Below, one piece after another: positions 43,346-54,524 of a stretch of DNA of 64,000 bases. The stretch is from Aldrovandia affinis. Taxonomy: Eukaryota; Chordata; Actinopteri; Notacanthiformes; Halosauridae. The translations under genes were made by a program, and so were the position numbers. The stretch spans positions 124,001 to 188,000 of the forward strand of contig JAINUG010000259.1 in the NCBI GenBank assembly GCA_029706075.1. Reading direction: 5' to 3'. The notes under the pieces were generated by a model. That model was given only the letters and a program-made list of their open reading frames with translations. It was not told the DNA's origin and searched no databases. Numbering within the stretch: the stretch's first letter is position 1; each line of letters starts with the position of its first letter.

Positions 43346-45352
43346 CTTATGTTCTTATTTGCTGTGCATCAGAACCAATCAGAAGTAATTATTTTGATAG
43401 CTGGGTTGATTTATACAAAACTTAAATACTTCTGAACGAAGAGCCAAATGAACTGGCTTACTCAGCAACCTGCCTGCCCTCTAACCCTAACCCAAATGAA
43501 CTGGAATCCTAAGCCACCTGCCCGTTGCCCAGTCGTGAGTAACCTACATGTTGTTTGAAGTACAGTAGACCAACATGGCTACAGTACTGTAACAGGTGTC
43601 AAAGCTGTGTGCAGGAAAACCTTGTTAGTGCATATGTGAAATAAAAGGTTTTGATACTCATTTGAATTTACTGTATTTTTCAACTTTTGATCAAAACCTT
43701 TAACTTCTCACATAAAAAGTAGTTTTGGGGATTTAATTTCCAGAGATTTTACACCGGAAGGTGATATTATATTGTAGCGTTTGCTGCAGAGTTTCATACG
43801 CTGTAACGTGGCTATGTTAATCGAAGGATGAGGAGGTCAAAGGATGGCTTGCAACGAACAGGTTCAGATTTATTTTCCTGAAATACAGACCAGAACAGGT
43901 TGGAAGGGGAGCCGAAAACAATTAAAACGGCTAGCTCTCTCTTTTGTCTTTTTAATTCCAACTGCTCCAATATGGAAGGTGCTTTCTTGGAAAGCAAAAT
44001 AACATTAGTAGCTAGTTAGCTAGTTGTCACTTTGAAATATGAGTGCTGTGTGTAGTGGAGAACTATAGCCTATATATTTTATTGTTCTAGGTTTGCTCAT
44101 AATGTTAGTAGGACAGTATTTCAAGCTGTACTGTGACAGCTGAAGCTTCATCTACCTACAAGTCAATAAATAGCCTCGTTAGCTAACTCGCATGCCGTGG
44201 TTAGCGAGCTAGCTGTTTTTGCTGAAGTCACTGCGTTGTAGAACATGTCCCCTTCACCATAGTAGTTGCCGGTAGCCTAGCAACAACCCTTTTTGACGGT
44301 GTTCTGGCTTTGTTTTTTTCTGTTTTTTTATTTAGAATGTTGGATTCCAACAAAGTTTGCTAGCATTGTCAAAATGCTAACTTTTGGTAGCTGACCATTC
44401 AAAGTCAATGGGTGTGTGCTTCCAGTAAATTATGATTTTAATAAAAAGTAAAACACCTACAACGTTGTGTCAGGTTGATGTAGGACATCCGTACCAACAT
44501 AGGTGTGATTCAAGAACACGGCTGAATGGATCAGTTTGAGAGTCAAGGAATATATTGTACAGGGATATCCAAGGAAATGTGCCAAATTTCAGCTGAGTAG
44601 GCAACGAAACAGCTCAAATAAGTATACAGTAGAATTTTGTGATTTTGAATGGAAGCCATTCTCAAAACTATAATAAACCCAGTGACAGATGGAACTTGTT
44701 GTGTATTGGTGTAACCTGCCGGGTCGCTATGCCCTGGCAGTTAACCAATGAAGATAGTGACTACGCCACTCTCATTTGATAGGTGAGAGATCCTGACTTG
44801 GTAAGTACTTCCCAGCACAAGGAGGTTCAATTAAATGAACTTAGACAGAGCACAAACATTATCTTGAACCATGGGCAAAGACGCACCTGATATTAATTTG
44901 TTACCGACCTGAACCCTTAGCAGTGGCCAGCGAGGCCTATGAGGAATAGCACCGGTGCGCTGTTTACAAAACGCAAAGTCACGTTGCAAAGGCTATGTAT
45001 TGTCAGGGACTATCGGTATACAACTTATCACTGCCGTTGGCCAATTAGGGTTATCCGAAGCACAAAGGGTATAATAGCAGAGAGATACATACCTAACAAC
45101 TGTGTTAAGAATTGAGTTTCAGGCTGATCTCCCTTCCCCACAATGCAGCTGCTATAATGATAGGATATGTTGTACCCTTTAGCGTCAAATTCCAAACCAA
45201 GACTAGTATTAAGTTAAAACATCACATCATCGAAAATGCAACATATGGCTTTGTAAGGCGATGAGTGTGCCTGCTGAGTGCTGCGGATGCTGGCCACGGG
45301 AGACTGCTACAGGACAGATGATTGCAACCTACAACGTACGTGTGCGAGGGTT

Positions 45353-45354
<2 letters not shown>
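43346..45354. other. Unassigned 2-kb stretch
   Basis: No protein recognised. 43800-43990 resembles the minus strand of an LTR (gatttattttcctg), and 44710-45120 is a moderately GC-rich block with tata-like ataatagcag near 45075. Neither has a TSD I can point to. Possibly remnants of the SCAN-Gag element to the right. Confidence 0.35.
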
Positions 45355-45399
<45 letters not shown>

Positions 45400-45436
45400 C
45401 AAGAGCGAGAGCGAGAGAAAGATAAAGATAAATAGA
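45355..45436. repeat. GA-rich array, left of Gag fossil
   Basis: (ga)n followed by agagcgagagcgagagaaag and ataaagataaatag. A near copy lies right of the Gag fossil at 45729-45797. Confidence 0.93.
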
Positions 45437-45735
45437 GAAGGGTGGGCTCCAGAGCAATGGGCCGGACTGATCGCTCCATTCCTGTCCGGGGTGGCCCAGC
45501 ACACGTACCAGGATTTAGATGAGGTCCAGGCTGCTGACTACACCATCCTGAAGAGGGAAATTCTGCGTCGCGCCGGGCACAGCCTCATCGGCCAGGCACA
45601 GAAATTTCACAACTGGACCTTCGACGCTACCTTACCGCCCCAAGCCCAGATGCACGACCTGATACGCTTAGCCAAGAACTGGATGACCACGGAACCCACG
45701 GCCCTAACGCCCATGGAAAGGTTTGTGATTGAGAG
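45437..45735 (+). mobile_element. SCAN-type Gag fossil (Ty3/gypsy, Gmr1-like)
   Basis: Open frame from 45437 with WAPEQWAGLIAPFLSGVAQH, then YQDLDEVQAADYTILKREIL and GQAQKFHNWTFDATLPPQAQ, the SCAN/capsid C-terminal fold that fish Gmr1-like gypsy elements carry in Gag (host SCAN zinc-finger proteins derive from it). The frame runs into GA-repeat (RARARARER). No pol is next to it. The right flank to 46150 may be LTR-like (aataaatctcgtgtttattt). Broken. Confidence 0.75.
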
Positions 45736-45797
45736 AGAGAGAGAGAGCGCGAGAGCGAGAGCGAGAGCGAGAGCGAGAGAAAGATAAAGATAAATAG
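45729..45797. repeat. GA-rich array, right of Gag fossil
   Basis: (ga)n then (gagagc)n and gagaaagataaagataaata; closely similar to 45370-45436. Confidence 0.93.
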
Positions 45798-46150
45798 TTT
45801 TTGTTTTTTGGATAATTTTTTTGTGGCGAACGAATGGATTCTTTTTTGGAGATTGGACGACGACGACGAGAAAGGAATTACCCCGGAACGGACAACGACG
45901 ACGAAATTGGATCACGGACAACCCAACAAAGAGAAAGAGAAAAGTTTGTGGACATTGTTGCATTGCCCGGGACATTTATTGCCAGCCGTGTTTCCCTGCC
46001 ACGGGAGCGGCATTTCCTTCCGCGGAGATACTTCCGCGTTCATTAATAAATCTCGTGTTTATTTTGAACTGTCTCCATTGTTTTCGTTGTGTATCGAATA
46101 AATTATTGATTATTGGCGGAGTGGAAACCCCACACCCTTGGTTGCGCTAC
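45798..46150 (+). mobile_element. LTR-like end piece of SCAN-Gag element
   Basis: Non-coding; has gcgttcattaataaatctcg and cgaataaattattgattatt, two polyadenylation-like signals, and ends ggttgcgctac at the border with the next family. Reads as a possible R-U5 of an LTR. Inference only. Confidence 0.3.
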
Positions 46151-46310
46151 AGCATGTATATCGCTATACTAACCAGAATTGCTGCCAAAGAATGAGTTGA
46201 GCTATACCGGAATTTTCTTTCCCAGTGAGGGATAACCAGCACAACTCTTCCAGCGAGGACAAAGAAACACAGAATACCAAACAATGAATTTGCGGGCTCC
46301 TTGATTCTTC
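46151..46310 (-). repeat. Dispersed repeat, inverted match to 15811-15990
   Basis: Words such as gctatactaaccagaattgc, ttgctgccaaagaatgagtt and aaccagcacaactcttccag read as the reverse complement of 15811-15990. Probably pieces of one LTR-like family. Confidence 0.8.
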
Positions 46311-47639
46311 TTCTTCTTCGTTTCCTTTTTTAATGGCAGATTAAAATGCTTGTATGCGTATTACTGCCCCCCACAGGTCCAGAAGATCCTAACAAAAAAA
46401 TGCAGTCCAGTGGCGTAAAGGAATTTCATGACACCTTGAAACACTTTTGACTGTCACGGTTGTTCCCCAGATTCGCCACCAGATGGCGGTGTTGCGCCTT
46501 CCCTTTGGAATGTGCACAGGTGAAACGAGTGTTCAATTATCTCCCTATATTAACCGCACCTGGGCTTCTGATCGGGGAGAAATCGTAAGCCATCTTTACG
46601 ATTTGTAGCCGGTAAGGTAGAATGTCTTTTTCAAGACGTTCATGAAGACTTACACAAAGACTTCCTTTAGAAAATGACCATCTCCATTCAATCCCTTTTA
46701 AAACGAAAGAACTTATTTAGTTGTACCTTTTGTGGAAACCATTCTCTCGAATGGGGGTTTTCGTTTGGTCTTCGTTTGTCAGTCTGTTCGACTGCTTTGA
46801 GGTTACTAACTTGTTCTTTTGGCTCTCCTAGCCGTTTACGTTTTTGGGGAAAACTCTGTGTCTACCAAATAACTTATTTAGTTTACCTTCATTAGGACCC
46901 TTGCTGATTACGAGAGCTGTTAGTGGGGTTTCTGTGTTTTCAGTCAGCTTGACTGTTCGGGTTACTAACTGGTTCTTTTGGTTAACTGCCTTTCATGTTT
47001 TGGACAATCAGAGTTTTGGTTTAAGGTCGTTTCATAACCTTTTGTACCTACATTAGAAAGTTTATTTTGTTCTCGTCTAGGCTGTGGTTAGGAGCGTTTC
47101 ATAAGTTTCTTTTGTTCAGTCGTCTAGGCTGTTTACGGGTTACAATTTCATAACCATTTTCATTGTACCTACTTTAGAAACTTTGCTTGTGGTTAGGAAT
47201 GTTTTCGTAAGTTTCTTTTGTTCGGTCGCCTAGGCCGTTTTCGGGTTACAATTTGGTTCTGGTGGCTCCCCTAGCCCCCTGCGTTTTCTTACGCTCAGAA
47301 CTTTTCATAACCTTTTTCATTGTACCTACATTAGAAACTTTGCTCGTGGTTAGGAGCGTTTTCGTAAGTTTCTTTTGTACAGTCTGATAGGCTGTTTACG
47401 GGTTACAATATGGTTCTGGTGGCTCGCCTAGCCCTCCTGCATTTTCACACGCTCAGAACTTTTCATAACCATTTACTTTGTTCCTACATTAGAAACTTTT
47501 GCTCGTGGTTAGGAGCGTTTCGTTAAGTTTCTTTTATTCTGTCGCTTAGACTGGTTTCAAGTTCTATGTGGTTCTGGTGGCTCTCCAAGCTCCTCCGCGT
47601 TTCCGGACGCTCAGATCTCTTGGTATAGATTTTACTCTG

Positions 47640-47940
47640 TGGTTCTGTCGGTCCCCCTTAACTGTTTCGAGATTTTGCGGACATCAGATGTGGGTCAAGT
47701 TGTGCCCTGTTTGTCTGCCGATTCCCCCTAACTGTTTCAAGTTTTTGCGGATGTCAGATGTGGGTCAAGTTGTGCCCTGCTGTCTGCCGATCCCCCCTAA
47801 CTGTTTCAAGTTTTTGCGGATGTCAGATGTGGGTCAAGTTGTGCCCTGCTGTCTGCCGATCCCCCTAACTGTTTCAAGTTTTGCGGATGTCAGATGTGGG
47901 TCAAGTTGTGCCCTGCTGTTCTGCCAGTCCCCCTAACCCG
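47640..47940. repeat. ~88-bp sub-array, four copies
   Basis: Unit: ccctaactgtttcaagttttt, gcggatgtcagatgtgggtc, aagttgtgccctgctg. Copies two and three are nearly identical, so this part was amplified late. Confidence 0.9.
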
Positions 47941-48941
47941 TTTGAGTTTTCGGACGTTCAGAACTTGTGGGTCAGGTCTTACCATGTTATTCTGTGGGCT
48001 CTCCTAGCTCTTCCGCGTTCTCGGACGCTCAGAACTTTTGGTTATGTCCGGTCATAATAAATTATTTACTTGTCACTTACTAATAAAAACCTTTGCTCGC
48101 TATTAAGCGCTTTTCATTTGGTTTTCGTTTGTTCAGTCGTTTAGACTGTTTTCGGGTGACAACCTTGTTCTGTTGGCTCTCCTAGCCTTTCACGTTTTCG
48201 GAAGTTCAGAACTATTGGTTCAGGTATTTACATAATACTTATTTAAATTGTACCTTCATTTGAAACCTTGCTCGTTTGTTATGGGCTTTTGTTGGGTTTC
48301 GTTTGTCAGTCACTTCGACTGTTTCGGGTTGCAATGTGGTTCTGTGGCTCTCCTAGCTTTTCGCGTTTTCTGACGCTCAGAACCTTTTGGTGTTATGTAA
48401 ACAAAGGAACATGTGTAATCGTACCTACTTTAACCCTCTGAGGTCCATGCTAAGCTTTTAGATGTTTTTTGATTTTGGCATGGTCTGATATTTATCTCAA
48501 TTTCATCAATTTAACACACACTTACTCCAAAGTGTTTGATATTTTTATTTGAAGGACAATCACAGCTACATTTGTATGCCATCAATAGTTTGGTCAGTAT
48601 CATATGCAGCTTGTAAATAGATCTACAAACACACAAGTTAAAAATAGTAAATTTTTCTGCTGTCACAAAAGTTGTGAAAGCACACACTAAACTATAGTGA
48701 CGAATTGTTTTGCCAATGTGCGTTTGTTCATCAAGGTCTTGGTTATGTAAGGGTGTGAAAACAGTTTAGCACATCTGAGATCTAAATAGCTAAAAACCTG
48801 TTTTTATCAGAACTGGTCACATTTATTTCAGGCTGTGGGAGGGCTAAATGCTAAATACCTGAATATTCATTATTCATTGTCCACACCTCTAAGATCTGTC
48901 AGATGGGCCATCTCACTGGGCCATCAGTGTTATATTCTGAG

Positions 48942-49258
48942 TTCCTGTTCTGTTGTTTTTTGGTCTTTGTTTATTTTTCATTCAGTCCTTATTAATTATT
49001 ATTTATCCAGTATTGCATTTTCCCTGTTCTGTCACGTTCTGCTCCCTGTCTGTCCTTGTTCCGTTTATTTCGAGATCCACTCCTTTGTCTTGTCATGCAC
49101 TTCGGGAGTTTATACTTTTCGGGGTTTTTCCGCCTTCGCTTATTATCTCGTTTTCTTCCTTCTTACTTTCTAGATTGCACTTTGTATATATTAGGTAGAT
49201 GTGTATAGTACTAACCAACTAATCTACTAACGTTAGGGATTTAGATTAAGTTACTAAC
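48942..49258 (+). mobile_element. LTR piece inside piggyBac-like C
   Basis: Reverse-complement match to the LTR at 23025-23985: ttctgttgttttttggtctt, gatccactcctttgtcttgt, tagattgcactttgtatata and ggatttagattaagttacta. A partial LTR; its borders lack an obvious TSD. Confidence 0.85.
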
Positions 49259-49915
49259 ATGCGGAATATGTTTGGCGTCACAAGACGCAGAATTCATATA
49301 TTTTCACGAGTATTTGAAAACAAGCGAAATAAATAACATTTTAGGCTGTTTGAAAAGTATTCTTCCATAGATCTTGTGTGCATATTGCAATTTGTTACGT
49401 TGCAACACGCGGAATATGTAGTCACAAGACGCGGAATTCATATATTGAATATATATACGAGTATTTGATAACATGGCAAATCAAATATAGTTACTTACTC
49501 TTCGTCAGTTATTGTCTTCGTCGCTTTTCATCAATACTCTCAAACACTGCAGCGCAGAAAATCTTTCCATCTTGAATAAAATTGTATGTCTGTATAAAAT
49601 CTTGCTTCAAATTGTCGGGACAGTTTATGTGTTTACGCGGCGTTTTCACACATGGCCCCACGCCCGCCCCACACACCTCGCGAAACTCGCCCCTAGTTAC
49701 CATGTCAATAGAAGGGGACGTTACTACCAGGTAAAAAAGAGAGTAAAAGGCAAGGTTTACTTTTGGTCTAATTAACCTAATTTAAAAAATCCCATTTGAT
49801 TTGCCAGTGCTCAAATCGGAAAGTCGCGAGTCTAAGGTTTCTGTCAATGTTTTTGTCGCGTGTGTATGATAAAATATCGCGAAGTTAGAAATAGTAATAT
49901 ACTTTTATTGCTGCT

Positions 49916-49933
49916 GGGAGCGGCGCCGCTCCC
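49916..49933. repeat. Perfect 18-bp palindrome in piggyBac-like C
   Basis: gggagcggcgccgctccc, 16 bp inside the TTAA end. Confidence 0.95.
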
Positions 49934-51109
49934 GTCGACCTCAGGGGGTTAAGAACCCTTCTCGCTATTAAGCACTTTTCGTTCGGGTTCCTGTTGTTCA
50001 GTCTGTTAGACTGTTTCCGGGTTACACCATGTTCTCTCGGCTCTCCCAGCCTTTATTGTTTTGGGAAACTCGTGTCTTAACTTACGAACTTATTTAGTTT
50101 GTACCTATTAAAAAGAACCTTGCCCGCTGGCTGGTGCTTTGACTCAGGTTGCTTTTGTTCAGTTCGGTTCGACTGGCTCAGGTTACAATCTGGTTCGTTT
50201 GGCTATCATAGCCTTTGTGTTTACAGACACTTGGAGTAACCACCCGTTGGGTGTGATTTTCCGTTCCTCCCTGGTTATTATCTTCCCTATTTCTGTGTTT
50301 TGCAGAGCTAGTGGTTAGACTGGTTCAGTCTAACTTTTTGATCCCCTAGGGTCCATCAATCAGACCTTAAAAAGATGTACCTTTTTAAAAGTACACAGAA
50401 CGCCTCTGGATCACATTCAAGGAGTACTCGGGGGTCACAGACGATGATAGGGATACCAACCTATTCCTTCAGTTGTTAAAAAACAATGCCGGCAACCATG
50501 TGCAACAGGCACTCAATCATGGAGCAAGCCCATCCGCTAATACCTAATCATTCGATGGGTCTCCAGTATGGAGACCAGATTAAAAATAAACCAAGGCCAA
50601 GCGGAAGAGGGTGCGCACCCTGTTGCAGCCGCTCAGTGACTGACAGAAGGGGGTGTGGCACCCCAGCCCATGGTTGTCACTGACAACCAAAATAAATTGT
50701 GTAAATTCTGTAACAGAGTAGGGCATGTAACAGATGACTGTCGGAACTTAAATAAGTGGCGACAGTGCGAAGCACGCAATGATAATGAGATCCTCCAAAC
50801 CAAATCAGTTGAAAAATGTATATCAATCGGTTCAATCTCAATTACATCAGATACAGCAGCGACTGAATGCATTAGCAGACTGCCAAAACAGCACCTTTCA
50901 GGTCGATATCGATGACCTGCTAGCCAAATATGGTCCTAACTCACAATAGAGGTGCGTGGCCTCCGTAACAATTAGGGAACATAATTGTCAGCAATAACCA
51001 TATCAAGATAAGAGGCAACCTCGGAGGCCAGTTGTGTGATGTACTTATTGATACGGGCGCTTCATGCTCAGTAACAGATATCCCATTACCCCTAACCAGT
51101 TGGAGCATG

Positions 51110-51450
51110 GGCTGGCACGGTGGTGCAGTGGGTAGCGCTGCCGCCTCACAGCAAGAAGGTCTCGGGTTCGAATCCAGGCCGGGGCCTTTCAGTTTGCATG
51201 TTCTCCCGTGTCAGCGTGGGTTTCCTCGGGTACTCCGGTTTCCTCCCACAGTCCAAAGACATGCACGGTAGGCTAATTGGAGAGTCTAAATTGCCCGTAG
51301 GTATGAGTGTGTGTGTGAGAGTGGGAGAAGCGACAGCCTTCATGCGGGCCTCCCCTGCTAGAAAGCTCGTGAAAAATAATGTCATCACCAAATCGCCAAG
51401 CTGGCAGACCAAGGTCCGTCAGTGATGGCGATACACGAAAGAAGAAGAAG
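51110..51450 (+). mobile_element. Chimeric tRNA-SINE with (aag)n-type tail
   Basis: Insertion in the ERV protease region with an exact 10-bp target duplication ttggagcatg (51100-51109, 51451-51460; 12 bp if ag is counted). The head (A box tggtgcagtgggtagcgctg; B box gggttcgaatcc) and body to about 51325 match the SINE at 58161. From there it differs: gagaagcgacagccttcatg, then gaaagctcgtgaaaaataat, ending gatacacgaaagaagaagaag-type sequence. That ending matches the LINE end at 13266-13281. Confidence 0.9.
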
Positions 51451-52179
51451 TTGGAGCATGTGTGTCAAAGGCATAGGCGACATACCTTTGCTAGCCACCC
51501 TAACTAAAAAAACCTCGCTAGACCTCGGGGTTGTAGTTATGGAGGAGCCATTCTGGTATCTCTCTAATAATGGCAAAGGAACTGTGTTAGGAATGGACAT
51601 TTTGCAGAAATATGGAGTTGTTATACAGTGTTTGGAGAAGCAAATTAAGATAATGACCAATAAAGGCACCCGGGGGCATCAGTCCCCCACTACAGTCAGT
51701 ATTATGTTCATCTCCGAGACAAAACCACGATAAACTTTGGGCAAAAGATAAAAACGATTGTGGCCGAGTCGACATGGAAGTGTGCATTGAGGGTGCCCTG
51801 CACCCTCCGCAAAAACAATATAAGTCGCAATATTGTTGCAGATCTTGAGACTAGAGGAATAGTCAGGCATTGTAGTTCTACTACGAACTGGCCTATCTAT
51901 CCGGTTCCAAATCCCAATGGTACATGGCGCCTCACAATTGATTATCAAAGATTAAATCGCGTTTTGCCCAAAGCCACCGCTATCGTTGCTAACCCATCTA
52001 CATTGCTAAGTGAGCTAACAACTGATGCATGTTGGTTCACTGTTTTGGACATAGCTAATGGTTTCTGGTCTCTGCCTGTTAGGCGAAAAGACCAATGGAA
52101 GCTTACCTTTACAGTAAACCAAACCGTATCGGCCGCACAGAGTCCCCAATTGCCAGGGTTCTTAGAACCAATTAGAACA

Positions 52180-52941
52180 TCCGTTAGGGAGAAGGTGTGC
52201 ACGCCTAGGCTGGGAGGAGGGAAGAACTTAAAGCAGGCAGGAAGTGACAGGTGGGTCACAGTTAGAAACAAAGGTAGGAAAGGGCTTGCACACCACAAAG
52301 GGGCGGCATCTCCAGAGGTTGAGGTGTCGAACAGATTCGAGCCCTTGCAGGAATCTGTGGCCCGTGACCCTGAGAGCGGGGGGATGCATGTGCCACAGGA
52401 CACCCTGATGGCCACATCTCCCAGGGAAAGGGAGTTGTTGGTAGTGGGGGATTCTATAATCAGGGGAGTGGACAGCATAGTCTGTTCCCAGGCTAAGGAG
52501 ACTCGCACGGTGTGTTGCCTGCCTGGTGCCCAGGTTGGAGATCTCCTTGAGCGTGTGGACAAGCTCCTGGCCAAAGCAGAAGGGGATCCAGTGGTCATGG
52601 TCCACGTAGGGACCAATGACATAGGTAAGGGCAGGTTGGAGGTCCTGCAAGATAAATTTGAGGATCTAGCAGCGAAGATTAGGAGCAAAACCTCCACGGT
52701 AGTCTTCTCGGGAATTCTACCAGTACCACGTGCAAGCAGAGGGAAGCTGAAGTTTATCTATAGGTTTAACACGTGGCTACAATCCTTCTGTAGGAAAGAG
52801 GGGTATAGATTTATTGAGCACTGGGACTTCTTCTGGAACAGGGGTGACCTATACAAGCGCGATGGGTTACACCTGAACCGGATGGGTACCTACGCTCTGG
52901 GGCAGCGTATGCTTAGGGTAGCGCAGGATTATTTAAACTAG
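52180..52941 (+). CDS. CR1 ORF1 protein with SGNH esterase domain
   Basis: Open frame ending at 52941, with a basic, low-complexity N-terminus (about 75 residues) and an SGNH/GDSL-like esterase domain: ELLVVGDSIIRGVDSIVCSQ (nucleophile Ser in GDS), VCCLPGAQVGDLLERVDKLL (Gly block), VVMVHVGTNDIGKGRLEV (Asn block) and YKRDGLHLNRMGTYALGQRM (Asp and His). All four blocks are intact. CR1 elements of fish and birds are known to carry such a domain; its substrate is unknown. The frame is open upstream into ERV sequence, so the true start is unclear; an ATG at 52384 lies in frame inside it. Confidence 0.88.
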   Translation, partial: SVREKVCTPRLGGGKNLKQAGSDRWVTVRNKGRKGLAHHKGAASPEVEVSNRFEPLQESVARDPESGGMHVPQDTLMATSPRERELLVVGDSIIRGVDSIVCSQAKETRTVCCLPGAQVGDLLERVDKLLAKAEGDPVVMVHVGTNDIGKGRLEVLQDKFEDLAAKIRSKTSTVVFSGILPVPRASRGKLKFIYRFNTWLQSFCRKEGYRFIEHWDFFWNRGDLYKRDGLHLNRMGTYALGQRMLRVAQDYLN

Positions 52942-53195
52942 GGACTCGGGGGGCAGGGAGGATAGAGAGCGAAATGGGTAGGGTGGTGCAGACTGCCCAG
53001 ATGGAGTCTGTCAAGACTGCATACAACAGTGAAAGCAGTAATAAAGTCTTGAGTAAACAACATTTTAGCAAGTGTGGCTTGGGATGGAAGGGAGTGAGGG
53101 AGCGGGAGAGGAATAGTAGAAATAGTAGCAACGTAAGTGTGAGCAAGGCTATGAAGCTCATGTGTTTAAATGCGAGAAGTATAAAAAATTAATTT

Positions 53196-54524
53196 TTGGA
53201 ACTGGAGACTGTCATGTTGAATGGGGGTTATGACATTGTTGGGATTACAGAGATATGGCTTGGCGAAGCGGATGGGGAGGAATATAATGTAGAGGGGTAC
53301 AAATTGTTTAGGAAGGATAGAACTAATGAAATAGGAGGGGGAGTGGCCCTTTATGTGAAAGACTATCTTAATGTGCAAGAAATTCCAGGTATAAACCCAT
53401 TAGTTTCTTGTGAGGATATCTGGATTAGATTATTGGGAGATCGTGAGAAGGGCCTTAATATAGGAGTATGTTATAGACCTCCAGCTTCAGACAGTAACAT
53501 AAATAGTACGCTCTTTGATAACATAAAACAAATCTGTGCTGAAGGAGAGACAATAATAATGGGCGACTTCAATTACCCCTCTATCAATTGGGAGATAGTG
53601 ACAGGTCAGGGCAAATGTGAAGAGGAGTTTTTAGATATGGTCAATGACTGCTTTTTGGTACAGTCTGTTACTCAGCCTACGAGAGGGAAATCAATACTGG
53701 ATCTGGTTTTGTGTAACAATCCTGATAGAATTTGCAGCACAGAGGTAGGAGAACCAATAGGGGCAAGTGACCACAGTGCAGTTATTTTTGATATTTTTTG
53801 GCAAGTTAAGACAGCCTCCTCTAACTCTCGAATTTTTTATTTTAGACGAGCTGACTTTAATAAAATGAGAGAGAATTTAAGTAATATAGATTGGGTAAAA
53901 CTTCTAGATTGCAGAACTGTGAATGAAAAATGGACTATATTTAAAAGGGTTATTGTAGATGTACAGTGTAAATTCAACCCCAAAGTAAGGAAAAATAGGA
54001 TGAAAAAACAGTGGATGACTAAATCTTTACGGGTGATTTTGAGGCAAAAGAAACGACTGTATAGAGTATATAAAAACGATAACTCGGAGAGAAACAAGTT
54101 AGATTATTGTAATATGCGGGCTAAGGCTAAAAAGGAAATAAGAGCAGCTAAAAGGCGGTTTGAAATTAAAATTTCCCAAGATGCAAAAAGTAACGCTAAG
54201 AAGTTTTTTCAATATTGTAGTAGAAAAAGGAAAGTTAAGGATGAGGTTAAGTGCATTAAGAATAAGGAAGGAACTTTGGTTTATAATAATAAGGACATTG
54301 CAAACACACTAAACAGTTACTTTGTGGAGAGCTTTACTAGAGAAGAGGTTATAAATATGCCTAAATGTATAGACAAGGTACGGAATGTTTTGGAGGACTT
54401 TGAGATAAGGGATGTAGAAGTACTACAAAAACTACAAAAACTTAAGACAAATAAGCCAGCAGGCCCGGATGGCATATATCCCAGAGTACTCAAAGAACTT
54501 GGGAAATTATATATAAACCATTGA
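53196..54524 (+). pseudogene. CR1 ORF2, endonuclease and RT start
   Basis: 442-codon frame. Endonuclease: DIVGITEIWLGEADGEEYNV (catalytic Glu), LNIGVCYRPPASDSN, IIMGDFNYPSINWEIVTGQG, GKSILDLVLCNNPDRICS and GASDHSAVIFDIFW, all intact. Then a basic linker (KKRLYRVYKNDNSERNKLDY) and the RT entry LQKLKTNKPAGPDGIYPRVL. The frame fails at the end because one G is missing from a run present in copies 1 and 3. The ORF2 start is probably upstream (KAMKLMCLNARSIKN at 53148), where a stop follows. Confidence 0.92.

Larger units (their letters stand above)
48430..49952. mobile_element. piggyBac-like non-autonomous element, copy C
   Basis: TTAA at 48430-48433 and 49949-49952; termini ccctctgaggtccatgctaa and, inverted, ccccctgaggtcg. 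Inserted into a unit of the leader array: removing it rejoins gtacctactttaagaaccct. The left 450 bp match copy B. 48942-49258 is foreign: it matches the solo LTR family at 23655-23985 inverted. The right 550 bp match copy B again (gcgcagaaaatctttccatc). Palindrome at 49916-49933. Confidence 0.9.
46690..50240. repeat. Long imperfect tandem array in the ERV leader
   Basis: Units of roughly 150-180 bp, each with a ggttctggtggctctcctag block, then gttttcggacgctcagaac, a spacer ending gtacctacattagaaacttt, then gctcgtggttaggagcgttt. About ten copies over 2 kb, broken once by piggyBac-like C (48430-49952). A sub-array of ~88-bp units occupies 47640-47940. No coding frame. Confidence 0.85.

Noticed and set aside
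51118-51180. tRNA-like A and B boxes at 51118, 58165 and 30741 as possible tRNA genes
   Set aside because: No cloverleaf can be drawn with an intact acceptor stem, and each is followed by a SINE body and tail. They are SINE heads.
51760-52941. 393-codon open frame crossing from ERV RT into CR1 ORF1
   Set aside because: The frame stays open over the insertion border by chance. Each half has its own family; no sign that it is a gene.
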